From assembly GCF_016862395.1 (NCBI RefSeq), contig NZ_BOMW01000012.1, forward strand, positions 237,189 through 301,188: 64,000 nt of DNA, given 5' to 3'. The position numbers and the translations under genes are program-made. This DNA comes from Actinoplanes siamensis (GTDB lineage Bacteria > Actinomycetota > Actinomycetes > Mycobacteriales > Micromonosporaceae). The notes beneath the pieces are model-generated. The model did no database searches. It saw nothing but the letters and a program-made list of their open reading frames with translations, and was not told where the DNA came from. Positions 33,895 to 42,010 of the stretch are shown in pieces; the stretch's first letter is position 1, and each line of letters starts with the position of its first letter.

Positions 33895-33912
33895 GGGCCG
33901 GGGAGCCGGCCC
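33895..33912. terminator. short hairpin between convergent pnuC and MFS genes
   Basis: GGGCCGG-GGAG-CCGGCCC, a 7-bp perfect stem with tetraloop, three bases after the pnuC stop and 25 bases from the MFS stop. Confidence 0.5.
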
Positions 33913-33936
33913 AACTCGTGGCCGGCGCCCCCGGCG

Positions 33937-35373
33937 TCAGACCGTCCCGAGGACCGGCGCCGCCGCCGTCTCCACGACGGGCTGCCGCTCCTTGCGCAGC
34001 ATCCACAGGCTGACCGGGGCCCCGACCAGGACCAGGATCGCGGCCACCACCAGGGAGAACTGGTAGCCCACCAGGTAGCGGTGCAGCTCGGTGCCGGTCG
34101 CGGCGCCGGCCCGGTTGCTCAGGATCGCGCCGAGCGCTGTCACCCCGAGCAGCCCGAACACCTCGCGGGAGACGTTGAGCATGCCGGAGGCGACGCCGGC
34201 CCGGTCGCCGGGCAGCGCGCCGATCACCACATTGCTGAGCGGGATCAGCAGGCCGCCGCCCACGCCGTAGAGCGCGAACCAGGGCAGCAGGTCGAGGTAC
34301 CCGGTGCCCTCGCCGTACCGGGCGATGCCGGCGATCGAGACGCCCATCACCAGCAGACCGAAAGCGGTCACGCGAGCAACCCCGAAACGGGCTTCGATGC
34401 GCGGCGCCAGGACCGCGCCGACCGCGGTGATCAGAGCCAGCGGCACGAAGGCCGCGCCCGCCTCGGTCGGCGAGAAGCCGAGCACGTTCTGCAGGTAGAT
34501 GGCCATGTAGAAGTAGATGCCGAAGACGCCGAACGCCCACAGGCCCATGGCGAGCAGGCCGCCGGTGAACATCCGCAGGCGGAAGAAGGCCAGGTCGACC
34601 ATCGAGTCGGCGGTGCGGGCCTGCTGCGCCACGAACGCGACGGCGACCAGGGCGGCGACGGCGAACGATCCCAGGATGAGCCCGCTGGTCCAGCCCTTGG
34701 CGTCGCCTTCGATCAGGGCGTACGTCAGGAAGAAGAGCGCGAGGGAGGACGTGACCAGCCCGATCGGGTCGAGGCGCCGCCAGGCGCCGGCGGCCCGGGA
34801 CGCGGCGGCCCGGCCGCGCGGCATGGTGGCCAGCGCGAGAGCCAGCGTGGCGATGCCGATCGGCAGGTTGATCAGGAAGATCCAGCCCCACGAGACGTGC
34901 TGGCTGAGCACGCCGCCGGTGAGCGGGCCGACGGCGAGGGCGAGCGCGCCGACCGCGCCCCAGATGCCGATCGCGGTGCCGCGCTCCCTCGGGCTCGGGA
35001 ACAGCTCCTGGATCAGCGCGAGAGCGGCGGGCGAGAGCAGCGCCGCGCCGACCCCCTGCACGGCGCGCGCTCCGATCAGCAGTTCCTGACCGCCGGCCAG
35101 GCCTGCCGCGACCGACGCCACGGTGAAGATCCCCAGGCCGGACAGGAAGACCATGCGGTGGCCGAAGACGTCGCCGATCCGGCCGCCGGCCAGCAGCACG
35201 CCGGCGAAGACCAGGATGTACGCGCTCGTGATCCATTCCAGTCCGGAAATGCTCAGGTGCAGCTCCCGCTGGACGCTCGGCAACGCGACGTTCACCACGT
35301 TGTTGTCGAGATACGTCATGAAGGTGCCGAGCGCCACCGCGACCAGCGCCCACCACCGGCGGTTGTTCTCCAT
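33937..35373 (-). CDS. MFS drug efflux transporter, DHA2 (14-helix) family
   Basis: 478 residues with 14 predicted membrane helices. Motifs: LDNNVVNVALPSVQ in helix 1 (the DHA2 D1 motif), GGRIGDVFGHRMVF in the 2-3 loop (motif A) and GAVGALALAVGPLTGG in helix 5 (motif C of antiporters). Exports drugs or other amphiphiles by proton exchange. ATG 35373 follows TATAGGGGGCACG, where a -10-like TATAGG and a GGGGG ribosome-binding site almost merge. The divergent TetR gene and the palindromes in the 76-base gap make repression by that regulator very likely. Confidence 0.92.
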   Translation of the reverse strand: MENNRRWWALVAVALGTFMTYLDNNVVNVALPSVQRELHLSISGLEWITSAYILVFAGVLLAGGRIGDVFGHRMVFLSGLGIFTVASVAAGLAGGQELLIGARAVQGVGAALLSPAALALIQELFPSPRERGTAIGIWGAVGALALAVGPLTGGVLSQHVSWGWIFLINLPIGIATLALALATMPRGRAAASRAAGAWRRLDPIGLVTSSLALFFLTYALIEGDAKGWTSGLILGSFAVAALVAVAFVAQQARTADSMVDLAFFRLRMFTGGLLAMGLWAFGVFGIYFYMAIYLQNVLGFSPTEAGAAFVPLALITAVGAVLAPRIEARFGVARVTAFGLLVMGVSIAGIARYGEGTGYLDLLPWFALYGVGGGLLIPLSNVVIGALPGDRAGVASGMLNVSREVFGLLGVTALGAILSNRAGAATGTELHRYLVGYQFSLVVAAILVLVGAPVSLWMLRKERQPVVETAAAPVLGTV

Positions 35374-35395
35374 CGTGCCCCCTATACGGAGTACT

Positions 35396-35443
35396 TGTAC
35401 GACGTACATGTACCTCGTACATGAGACCTGTACGTTGTATGGT
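35396..35443. promoter_or_regulatory. operator between the MFS pump and its TetR regulator
   Basis: Two overlapping inverted repeats: TGTACGACGTACA (35396-35408) and CATGTACCTCGTACATG (35407-35423), with a third GTAC at 35430. TATGGT at 35438-35443 fits a -10 element only six bases before the tetR GTG, implying a leaderless transcript. Occupancy here would block both divergent promoters. Confidence 0.75.
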
Positions 35444-35449
35444 TGTCAA

Positions 35450-36115
35450 GTGAGCCCAGCCGAACGACTCAGCAAGGCGACAGTCGCCGAGCGCGCCCTG
35501 CGCCTCGCCGACGAGGAGGGCCTGGACGCGATCACCATCCGCCGGCTCGCGAAGGAGCTGGGCGTCACGCCGATGGCGCTGTACTGGCACTTCAAGAACA
35601 AGGAAGAGCTGCTGCTCGGGGTCGTCGACCACGTGCTGAGCGACGTCCGGGCCGACCGCTCCGCCGGCGATCCGTGGCAGAAACAGCTGCGCGCGATCCT
35701 GGAGACCGTGATCGGCGTCATGCGGGCGCACCCGTGCCTGCCCGATCTGATGCACTCCGCCGACAAGATGCAGACGCCCAGCTTCATCCGGGCCACCAAC
35801 GACACCCTGGCGCTGCTGGCCGACGCCGGGTTCGGGCTCGACGAGGCGTATTGGATCGCGACTTACCTGCTCAACGGCGCGATCGGGGCGGTCGCCGGCC
35901 AGCCCGGCTGTCCGCCCGGGGTGCCGCCGGAGCAGGCCGCCGAGTGGCGCCGGCAGAAGCGGGTCCAGCTGGAGTGCCTGCCCGCCGACAAGTTCCCGAT
36001 GATGGTGGAGTTCGCGACGACCTATCAGCAGGCGCCGGACGTCGAGCGGTACTTCGCCTTCAGCGTCGACCTGCTGATGTCCGGGGTCGAGACGATGGCG
36101 AGCCGCCGGGCCTGA
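35450..36115 (+). CDS. TetR-family transcriptional repressor
   Basis: 221 residues. The N-terminal helix-turn-helix is clear (ITIRRLAKELGVTPMALYWHF, seen as ITIRRLAKELG and MALYWHFKNKEELL), followed by a TetR C-terminal ligand-binding domain of the AcrR/tetracyclin-repressor-C type. GTG 35450 directly follows the operator and is probably translated from a leaderless mRNA. Divergent from the MFS pump it most likely controls. The inducer is unknown. Nothing else in the operon. Confidence 0.92.
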   Translation: MSPAERLSKATVAERALRLADEEGLDAITIRRLAKELGVTPMALYWHFKNKEELLLGVVDHVLSDVRADRSAGDPWQKQLRAILETVIGVMRAHPCLPDLMHSADKMQTPSFIRATNDTLALLADAGFGLDEAYWIATYLLNGAIGAVAGQPGCPPGVPPEQAAEWRRQKRVQLECLPADKFPMMVEFATTYQQAPDVERYFAFSVDLLMSGVETMASRRA

Positions 36116-36138
36116 TCGCTCTCCCCGCCCCCGTCGCC

Positions 36139-36208
36139 CGCGTCGACCGGCCCGCTATCTGGACCGCCGCTTTCGTCCTGGTCGCGTCGGCCGGGCCGCT
36201 ATCTAGAC
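36139..36208 (+). repeat. 26-base direct repeat in the aminotransferase promoter region
   Basis: CGCGTCGACCGGCCCGCTAT plus CTGGAC at 36139-36164 recurs at 36183-36208 with three changes; the starts are 44 bases apart (about four helical turns). The second copy ends 29 bases before the aminotransferase ATG. Confidence 0.6.
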
Positions 36209-36236
36209 TGGCATGATTGCGAGGCGAGGGGGTCCG

Positions 36237-37442
36237 ATGCGGCAGGCGCAGCGGCTGAAGAGTGTCCGGTACGACATCCGCGGCCCGGTGCTGCGCCGGG
36301 CACAGGAGCTGGAGGCGGCCGGCCACCGGATCCTCAAGTTGAACCTGGGCAATCCCGCCCCGTGGGGCCTGGCCACGCCCGAGCCGATCGTCGCCGACGT
36401 GGTGCAGAATATCGTGGCCGCGCAGGGGTACAGCGACGCCCGGGGCATCTATTCGGCCCGTGTCGCGGTCGCGCAGCACTATCAGACTCTGGGCGTGGCC
36501 GGCATCCAGCCGGACGACGTGCTGCTCGGCAACGGCGTCTCCGAGCTGATCGTGATGGTGTTGCAGGCGCTGCTGGACACCGGCGACGAGGTTCTGGTGC
36601 CGAGCCCGGACTACCCGCTCTGGACCGGCGCGGTGAACCTGTGCAGCGGTCGCGCGGTGCACTACCGCTGCGACGAGAGCCAGGACTGGGCACCCGACCT
36701 GGACCACATCGCCTCGCGGATCACGGACCGCACCCGAGCCCTCGTGGTGATCAACCCGAACAACCCGACAGGTGCCGTCTACTCGGAGCAGACCCTGCTC
36801 GGCATGATCGAGCTGGCCCGCAAGCACGGCCTGCTGATCTTCGCCGACGAGATCTACGACAAGATCGTGTACGACGGAGCCACTCACCACACGCTGGCGG
36901 CTCTCGCCCCGGACGTCCCGGTCGTCAGCATGGGCGGCCTGTCCAAGGTCTACCGCGCCGCCGGCTTCCGCTCCGGCTGGCTGGCCACCAGTGGTTTCCA
37001 CGGCGACGACACGGATTACCTGGACGGTCTGCAGCTGCTGGCGAACATGCGCGTCTGCCCGAACGTGCCAGCCCAGCACGCGATCCAGACGGCGCTCGGC
37101 GGCTACCAGAGCATCGAGGAACTGACCCGCCCCGGCGGCCGTCTGCTGGAGCAGCGCGACCATGCCTGGCGAGCCCTGACCGACATCCCCGGCGTCGACT
37201 GCGTCAAGCCGGCCGGCGCCCTCTACCTGTTCGCCCGGCTGAACCCCGAAGTCCACAAGATTCACGACGACGAACGCCTGGTCATCGACCTGCTGGAGCA
37301 GCAGCACCTCCTGATCTCGCACGGCACCGGCTTCAACCTCGGCACCCCGGACCACCTCCGCCTGGTCTTCCTGGCCGCCACCGACGTCCTCGACGACGCA
37401 GTCAGCCGAATCCGCACGTTCCTCTCCACCTACACCCAATAA
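36237..37442 (+). CDS. class I/II PLP aminotransferase (AlaA-type)
   Basis: 401 residues. NLGNPAPWGL and GYSDARGIYSAR at the N-terminus, INPNNPTGAVY, DEIYDKIVYDG and SMGGLSKVYRAAGFRSGW with the PLP lysine mark the glutamate-pyruvate aminotransferase (AlaA) branch of fold type I enzymes. Likely makes alanine from pyruvate and glutamate, though substrate choice cannot be proved. ATG 36237 has GAGGGGG upstream; an ATG at 36213 is eight codons earlier. Monocistronic; two direct repeats precede it. Confidence 0.9.
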   Translation: MRQAQRLKSVRYDIRGPVLRRAQELEAAGHRILKLNLGNPAPWGLATPEPIVADVVQNIVAAQGYSDARGIYSARVAVAQHYQTLGVAGIQPDDVLLGNGVSELIVMVLQALLDTGDEVLVPSPDYPLWTGAVNLCSGRAVHYRCDESQDWAPDLDHIASRITDRTRALVVINPNNPTGAVYSEQTLLGMIELARKHGLLIFADEIYDKIVYDGATHHTLAALAPDVPVVSMGGLSKVYRAAGFRSGWLATSGFHGDDTDYLDGLQLLANMRVCPNVPAQHAIQTALGGYQSIEELTRPGGRLLEQRDHAWRALTDIPGVDCVKPAGALYLFARLNPEVHKIHDDERLVIDLLEQQHLLISHGTGFNLGTPDHLRLVFLAATDVLDDAVSRIRTFLSTYTQ

Positions 37443-37691
37443 CGCCCAACCCAACTCAGTCCCACCGGACTGAGCCGCACCGAAATCAGCCGCACCCAAC
37501 TGAGCCTGCCCGCCCGGAAAGCGCGGCGGGAGACCCTGCACCGAAGCGGGGTGGAGCACCAAGCCGGGACGGGCCGAGGCAGGGCACCGAAACGGGGCAG
37601 GGCGGCGGAACCGGGCAGCGCAGAGCAGCAGGTGAAGCGGGGTGCCGAACCCGGAAGGTACGGGAACGTTAGGCGGCTGGACCGCGCGGGA
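37443..37691. other. GC-rich intergenic region with short repeats
   Basis: About 250 bases without a gene between two convergent units. Short recurring pieces: ACTCAGTCC/GGACTGAG (an 8-bp inverted repeat near 37457-37473), CAACTGAG and ATCAGCCGCACC, and CACCGAAGCGGGG (37540) with CACCGAAACGGGG (37587). The inverted repeat could terminate the aminotransferase transcript. Confidence 0.4.
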
Positions 37692-38819
37692 TCAGGCCGG
37701 AACTCGGGCCGGGAATTCGATCCACTCGGTGCGTTCGGTAGCCTCCTCCAGCGCCACCTCGTCCGGCTCGACGCCGATGCCCGGGCCGGTCGGGACCTGG
37801 ATGCAACCGTCCCGGACCACGATCGGCGGGGTGATGTCGCGCTGGTAGAAACGCTCCGACGCGGAGAGATCCCCGACCAGCGTGAAGTGCCGCATGGCCG
37901 CGAGAGCCACATTCGCCGCCCGCCCGATCCCGGTCTCCAGCATGCCGCCGACCCAGACCGGGACGCCGCGGGCGCCACAGGCGTCGTGGATGTCGCGGGC
38001 CTCCAGATAGCCGCCGACCCGGCCCGGCTTGATGTTGATGATCGCGGCGGCGCCGGAGTCGATCGCCTGGGCCGCGGTGGCCGCCGAGACGATCGGCTCG
38101 TCCAGGCAGATCCTGGTCCTCAGCCGGCGGGCCAGGACGGCGTGCCCGGCCACGTCGCCGGCCTCCAGTGGCTGCTCGATCATCAGCAGGCCGTAGTCGT
38201 CGAGGCGGGCCAGTCGTTCCGAGTCGTCGAGCGTGTAGGCGCCGTTCGCGTCGACCTGGATCGCGGCCTCGTCGCCGAGGAACTTGCGGACCAGTTGGAC
38301 CGGCTCCTCGTCCCAGCCGGGCTCGATCTTCAGCTTGATCCGGCGGTACCGCTCCTTGTTCCAGAAGCGGTCGACGGCGTCGAGCAGCTCGTCGCGGGAC
38401 ATGATGCCGAGCGAGACACCGGCCTCCACCGACGTGCGGGTGGCGCCCAGATATGCCGCGAGGGACACACCCGCGATACGCAGCTGGGCGTCGAGGATCG
38501 CCATCTCCAGCACGGCCTTCGCGTTCGGATTGCCGGCCACCGCGGTGAACGCCTCGCGCGCCCTCTCCGCGGTCACCTCGGGCAACCGCTGGACCAGCGG
38601 GATCAGCTGCTCGCGGAGGATCTGGACGCAGCCTTCGAGATGTTCCGGGGAGTAGATCGGCTGGGCCATCGCGACGCACTCGCCCCAACCGACGACGCCT
38701 TCCGCGGTGTGCACGCTGACCAGCAGCGCCTCGCGGTCGTACTCGGTGAAGACGGACGTGCGGAACGGGGTGACCAGCGGTAGGCGGACCCAGTGCAACC
38801 GGACGCGTTCGATCCTCAT
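37692..38819 (-). CDS. enolase-superfamily N-succinylamino acid racemase / o-succinylbenzoate synthase (MenC-like)
   Basis: 375 residues, full length. RIKLKIEPG gives the K-x-K catalytic pair; metal ligands are in VDANGAY, MIEQPL and LDEPI, and the second catalytic Lys in INIKPGRVGG. These define the OSBS/NSAR branch of the enolase superfamily. No other menaquinone gene is near; instead the start overlaps (ATGA) a GNAT acetyltransferase gene. GNAT plus NSAR is the known arrangement for conversion of D- to L-amino acids through N-acylated intermediates, so racemase activity is favoured over a menaquinone role. OSBS activity may coexist. Confidence 0.85.
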   Translation of the reverse strand: MRIERVRLHWVRLPLVTPFRTSVFTEYDREALLVSVHTAEGVVGWGECVAMAQPIYSPEHLEGCVQILREQLIPLVQRLPEVTAERAREAFTAVAGNPNAKAVLEMAILDAQLRIAGVSLAAYLGATRTSVEAGVSLGIMSRDELLDAVDRFWNKERYRRIKLKIEPGWDEEPVQLVRKFLGDEAAIQVDANGAYTLDDSERLARLDDYGLLMIEQPLEAGDVAGHAVLARRLRTRICLDEPIVSAATAAQAIDSGAAAIINIKPGRVGGYLEARDIHDACGARGVPVWVGGMLETGIGRAANVALAAMRHFTLVGDLSASERFYQRDITPPIVVRDGCIQVPTGPGIGVEPDEVALEEATERTEWIEFPARVPA

Positions 38820-39622
38820 GCGTCGAACCCCGCTTCCACACCGGCGGGGAGGAGCACGTACTGCTTCTCCTTGTTCATCCCGGCGACCCGGTAGCCGCGA
38901 GCCAGAAGAGAGCGGAACTGTTCACGCACCGTGACGCGATCGCGCTGGGCCTGCGCCGGATCCGTCCTCCGTAGCATCTCGATGTCCTCCGGCACGTCGA
39001 TGATCGCGGCCCCGGGGAGCGCCGAGGCGTGCCGCCTCATCTCCCCGAGGTCGCCGGCCATGGCCTGCTCGACCCAGTTGTCACACAGTTCCCAGTTCAC
39101 CAGCAGACGATCGGTGTCCTGATCGTTGTTGACGCCGTCGTCGAGATGGCCGTAATAGTCCGTCTCGTACGACGCGACGGTCGCGCCGAGCTTGCACAGA
39201 TTGAAATACGCGTTACGCGCGACCAACGGATCGAATGTCCAGCGGATCGTGTTCAGGCCACGCTGCAGCGCCCAGGACCGCTGGTGCCGTTTCATCGCGT
39301 AGCCGACGCCGCGGTTGGTCCCCGAACGCACCACGCCCGCGATGGACGAGTGCAGATGATCGGGACGACCGTCCGGCGAGAGCGAGCCGAACAACCCCAC
39401 GGTGCAACCGGCCAGCTCGCCCTTCACATACGCCCCGGCCACGTAATTGCCGGAGTGGAAGAGCGTCCGCAACAGACTGGTGCTGATCACCTCGGTGCGC
39501 TCGGCGGGGGTCTGTGCTCCCCAGACCGTCCACAGCAGCTCGGCGGCGGACTCGAGTTGCTCCGTGGTGCGCAACATGACCACGTCGGCGTCCCAGCCGA
39601 CTACGGTTGGCCGCTCTGTCAC
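38816..39622 (-). CDS. GNAT-family N-acyltransferase paired with the racemase
   Basis: 268 residues. The start at GTG 39622 has GGAGG four bases upstream. The middle region (GVVRSGTNRGVGYAMKRHQ) resembles the acetyl/succinyl-CoA pyrophosphate loop R/Q-x2-G-x-G/A, followed by IRWTFDPLVARNAYFNLCKLG, typical of the GNAT group that accompanies N-acylamino acid racemases. C-terminal ENKEKQYVLL-like NKEKQYVLLP. Ends in ATGA with the racemase gene, hence one operon. Probably succinylates amino acids as substrate for its partner. Confidence 0.8.
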   Translation of the reverse strand: MTERPTVVGWDADVVMLRTTEQLESAAELLWTVWGAQTPAERTEVISTSLLRTLFHSGNYVAGAYVKGELAGCTVGLFGSLSPDGRPDHLHSSIAGVVRSGTNRGVGYAMKRHQRSWALQRGLNTIRWTFDPLVARNAYFNLCKLGATVASYETDYYGHLDDGVNNDQDTDRLLVNWELCDNWVEQAMAGDLGEMRRHASALPGAAIIDVPEDIEMLRRTDPAQAQRDRVTVREQFRSLLARGYRVAGMNKEKQYVLLPAGVEAGFDA

Positions 39623-40044
39623 GGCGCCTCCGGTCTGTAACAACGCCACCCGCCGTTTCCAAAAGCTGGACACGAGAACAATTTCGCACCCAGTGCAATT
39701 TCGGGCCCGAGATCCACTGCCTGCTTGACATTTCCTGCGAAACAGAAGCGGACCTTACCCATGAAAGATGTATCCAACAAGCCTACCCGCCGTGACGGCG
39801 CGAAACCTCCTTAAGCCGGAATTGGTGCGCCGGTCGAGATGAAACCCCAGTAGACACCCACATACGCCATGATCGGGCAACACCCGAACAGGCGTAGGCA
39901 CGTTGAAACCTGATGTAACACGATCGTGTCCAGACGACTCGGCGGAAGAGCCGCCCACCGGAAGAAAGCCGATCAGTGGAAGAATGCCGCCGGGACCACG
40001 GAGGCCGCCCAGCGGAAGACGGCTGCCCGCAACAGGAGGGACGC
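39623..40044. other. intergenic region upstream of the GNAT operon, with GGAAGA-rich 3' part
   Basis: About 420 bases without a convincing gene. The part near 39623 carries the minus-strand promoter, with CAATTTCG repeated at 39679 and 39697. From 39950 to 40060 GGAAGA recurs at uneven spacing (39961, 39981, 40015, 40050) in a basic-peptide-like frame; the frame has no ribosome-binding site, so I do not call it a gene. Confidence 0.4.
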
Positions 40045-40971
40045 TCAACGGAAGAAACGAGCGCTCTCCGGCGGCCGGCTGCTGGACAGCGCCGCCGCCA
40101 TCGCCATCTGATCCCGCACCCGGCGCACCGAGGCGTCCCACTGTCTGGACAACCCGGGCCGGCTCTCCAGCCCCTCCCACACCGACAGCGCAACCCCGCC
40201 CAGCCGGGCCGCCGGCATCCACAGATGCAGCAGATGATCGACCGCCGGCCGCAGCTTGAGCACGCTCTGCGCGGGCTGCTCCACACCGATCTGACTCTGC
40301 TCGATGACCGACATGAGCGCTGTCAGCAACCAGTCGTGCAGCGCAAGATCTTCGCAGAGGTCCACGATGTCGTCGATCTCGGCAGGACCGAGCACCAGGC
40401 GTACGGTCCGCAGCCCGTCCTCGCGCACCGCGAACCGCACCCGCACGCCCTCGTTGCGCTCGTCGATCAGCGCGGCCCACCGCAACACCGTCCGGCGGGC
40501 CCGCACCGGGGTGCTCTTGTCCAGCACCGGCGACCCCTGGATCTCGGAGAGCAGGCGTACACAGAACGCCCCCATCCCCATCGTCGACGACGACCGGTCC
40601 GCGGCGAGGTGCGCGGCCGCCGTCCCGGGCAGGTCGGTGCGGCCCAGCGCCTCCACCACCCCGAGCCTCGCCAGGTAGTGCGACCAGGCCCGCCGGTAAC
40701 CGCCGCCGACCGGGTCGATCCGGGCCACCGCGGAGCTCTGCAGCACCCGGCCCCCGGTCAGGCAGGCCCGCCCCATCAGCGTGCCGACGCCGCGCACCTT
40801 CGCGCCGGACCGGGCCAGGATCCGGCAGTCCACGCCGGTGAACGTCTTGGGGCTGACCGCGTAGCCGATCGGCCGCTCGGAGATCCGGACCCGCTCGCCG
40901 GCCAGTAGCCCCAAGGCGTCCTCGACGCGTTCCCGGGGCATGCCGCCGGAGTGGCGCAGCGCGGCGGTCAT
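40045..40971 (-). CDS. SCO2521 family protein
   Basis: 308 residues. Last gene of a four-gene minus-strand operon whose gene order and sequence match the Streptomyces SCO2521-SCO2524 block, a conserved actinobacterial set of unknown function. Visible stretches: RERVEDALGLLAGERVRISERPIGYAVSPK (as RERVEDALGLLAGE and RISERPIGYAVSP), GVDCRILARSGAKVRGVGT and a C-terminal helical part. No membrane segment. ATG 40971 has TGAGG just upstream; GTG 40995 is an alternative that overlaps the previous gene. Confidence 0.72.
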   Translation of the reverse strand: MTAALRHSGGMPRERVEDALGLLAGERVRISERPIGYAVSPKTFTGVDCRILARSGAKVRGVGTLMGRACLTGGRVLQSSAVARIDPVGGGYRRAWSHYLARLGVVEALGRTDLPGTAAAHLAADRSSSTMGMGAFCVRLLSEIQGSPVLDKSTPVRARRTVLRWAALIDERNEGVRVRFAVREDGLRTVRLVLGPAEIDDIVDLCEDLALHDWLLTALMSVIEQSQIGVEQPAQSVLKLRPAVDHLLHLWMPAARLGGVALSVWEGLESRPGLSRQWDASVRRVRDQMAMAAALSSSRPPESARFFR

Positions 40972-40975
40972 GACC

Positions 40976-42010
40976 TCACCCAGGACCAGCACCACGCACC
41001 GGCCCGGTGTCCACGAACAGGTATTCCATCCGGTCGACGACCTCCAGCGGCAGCGCGACGCCCTCGTCCCGGGCCCGGCCGCCGACCTGGGCGAGCACCG
41101 CCGGATCGACCGCCACCTGCTGCAGGATCGTGCGCACGGCGTTCTCCACCGGCAGGAACAGCGGAGCGCAGATGGTCATCGCCCGGTACGCGTTGAACGG
41201 CAGCGCACGCTCGTTGAGCTGCAGGACCATGGGCAGGGCACGCCAGTTGTCGGGCAGGTCGCCGGGCAGCGGGTGCGGCGCCGCGACCCGACGGCCGTTG
41301 TCCCGCAGCAGGCCGAGCCGCAGCAGCTGCCACACCGCGGCGAGCATCGCGCAGGACCAGAGCCGTCCGTCCGGGCCGTCCCGCCACAGCTCGATGTCCT
41401 CGAAGATGGAGTGGTTGACCGCGGCGTTCTCGGCGGGCGGGCGCCACACCGTGGGCCGCTTCATCGCCTCGTGCGTCTCGGTGGCCGGCGACCGCTGCCC
41501 GTTGCACAGCCAGCCGGTCTGCCCGACCGGCGGGCGCGCGCCGGTGCTGTTCGGCGGCGGGTCCTCGACCAGCCGGGCCTCGACCAGGTGGGCCAGGGAG
41601 AGCCCGGGCGGCGCGGTCTCGACCGGCTCCGCCGGATCGGGGTCGACCTTGGCCACGGTGTGCGCGCAGCCGGATTCCCGTACCAGATAATCGATCTCCA
41701 GGCCGGCCTTGCCGGCGGCGTCGCGCAGTTTCCGGATCAGCGCCGACGGCGAAGCCGGCTGGCCGAAGTAGTCGTCGATCAGCACACAGGTGCTGATCCG
41801 GGGGTTGCCGCGCGGGACCATGGCCTCGCACGCGGACCGGGCGGCCGAATACCAGATCCCGATCCGCCGGAAGTGGTCGATGAAGAACTCCTCGTCCTGC
41901 CGCAGGTCCGGGGAGTAGAAGTGGCCCAGCTCGACGGAGAGATGGGCGAGCGGGACCGACTCGACCCGGGCGTCCGCGGTGGTCTCGAAGAACTCGGCGT
42001 CGGCCCTCAT
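40976..42010 (-). CDS. SCO2522 family protein
   Basis: 344 residues. Starts in an ATGA overlap with the variant P-loop gene. The beginning VPLAHLSVELGHFYSPD and the later YLVRESGCAHTVAKVDP and LNERALPFNAYRAMTIC are the parts I associate with this family. It may be an alpha/beta protein that binds a nucleotide or cofactor, but no known motif is visible. Together with SCO2521-, SCO2523- and SCO2524-like genes it forms a block that travels as a unit; role unknown. Confidence 0.75.
   Translation of the reverse strand: MRADAEFFETTADARVESVPLAHLSVELGHFYSPDLRQDEEFFIDHFRRIGIWYSAARSACEAMVPRGNPRISTCVLIDDYFGQPASPSALIRKLRDAAGKAGLEIDYLVRESGCAHTVAKVDPDPAEPVETAPPGLSLAHLVEARLVEDPPPNSTGARPPVGQTGWLCNGQRSPATETHEAMKRPTVWRPPAENAAVNHSIFEDIELWRDGPDGRLWSCAMLAAVWQLLRLGLLRDNGRRVAAPHPLPGDLPDNWRALPMVLQLNERALPFNAYRAMTICAPLFLPVENAVRTILQQVAVDPAVLAQVGGRARDEGVALPLEVVDRMEYLFVDTGPVRGAGPG

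Noticed and set aside
33174..35424. Very long plus-strand frame starting in the 19-mer duplication and running through pnuC and antisense of the MFS gene
   Set aside because: Out of frame with pnuC; its product has no membrane helices and is His/Gln/Arg-rich noise.
39926..40111. 61-codon basic frame with repeated (H/Q)RK(K/T) units
   Set aside because: No ribosome-binding site, overlaps the 3' end of the SCO2521-like gene, and the pattern follows from GGAAGA-type repeats in the DNA.
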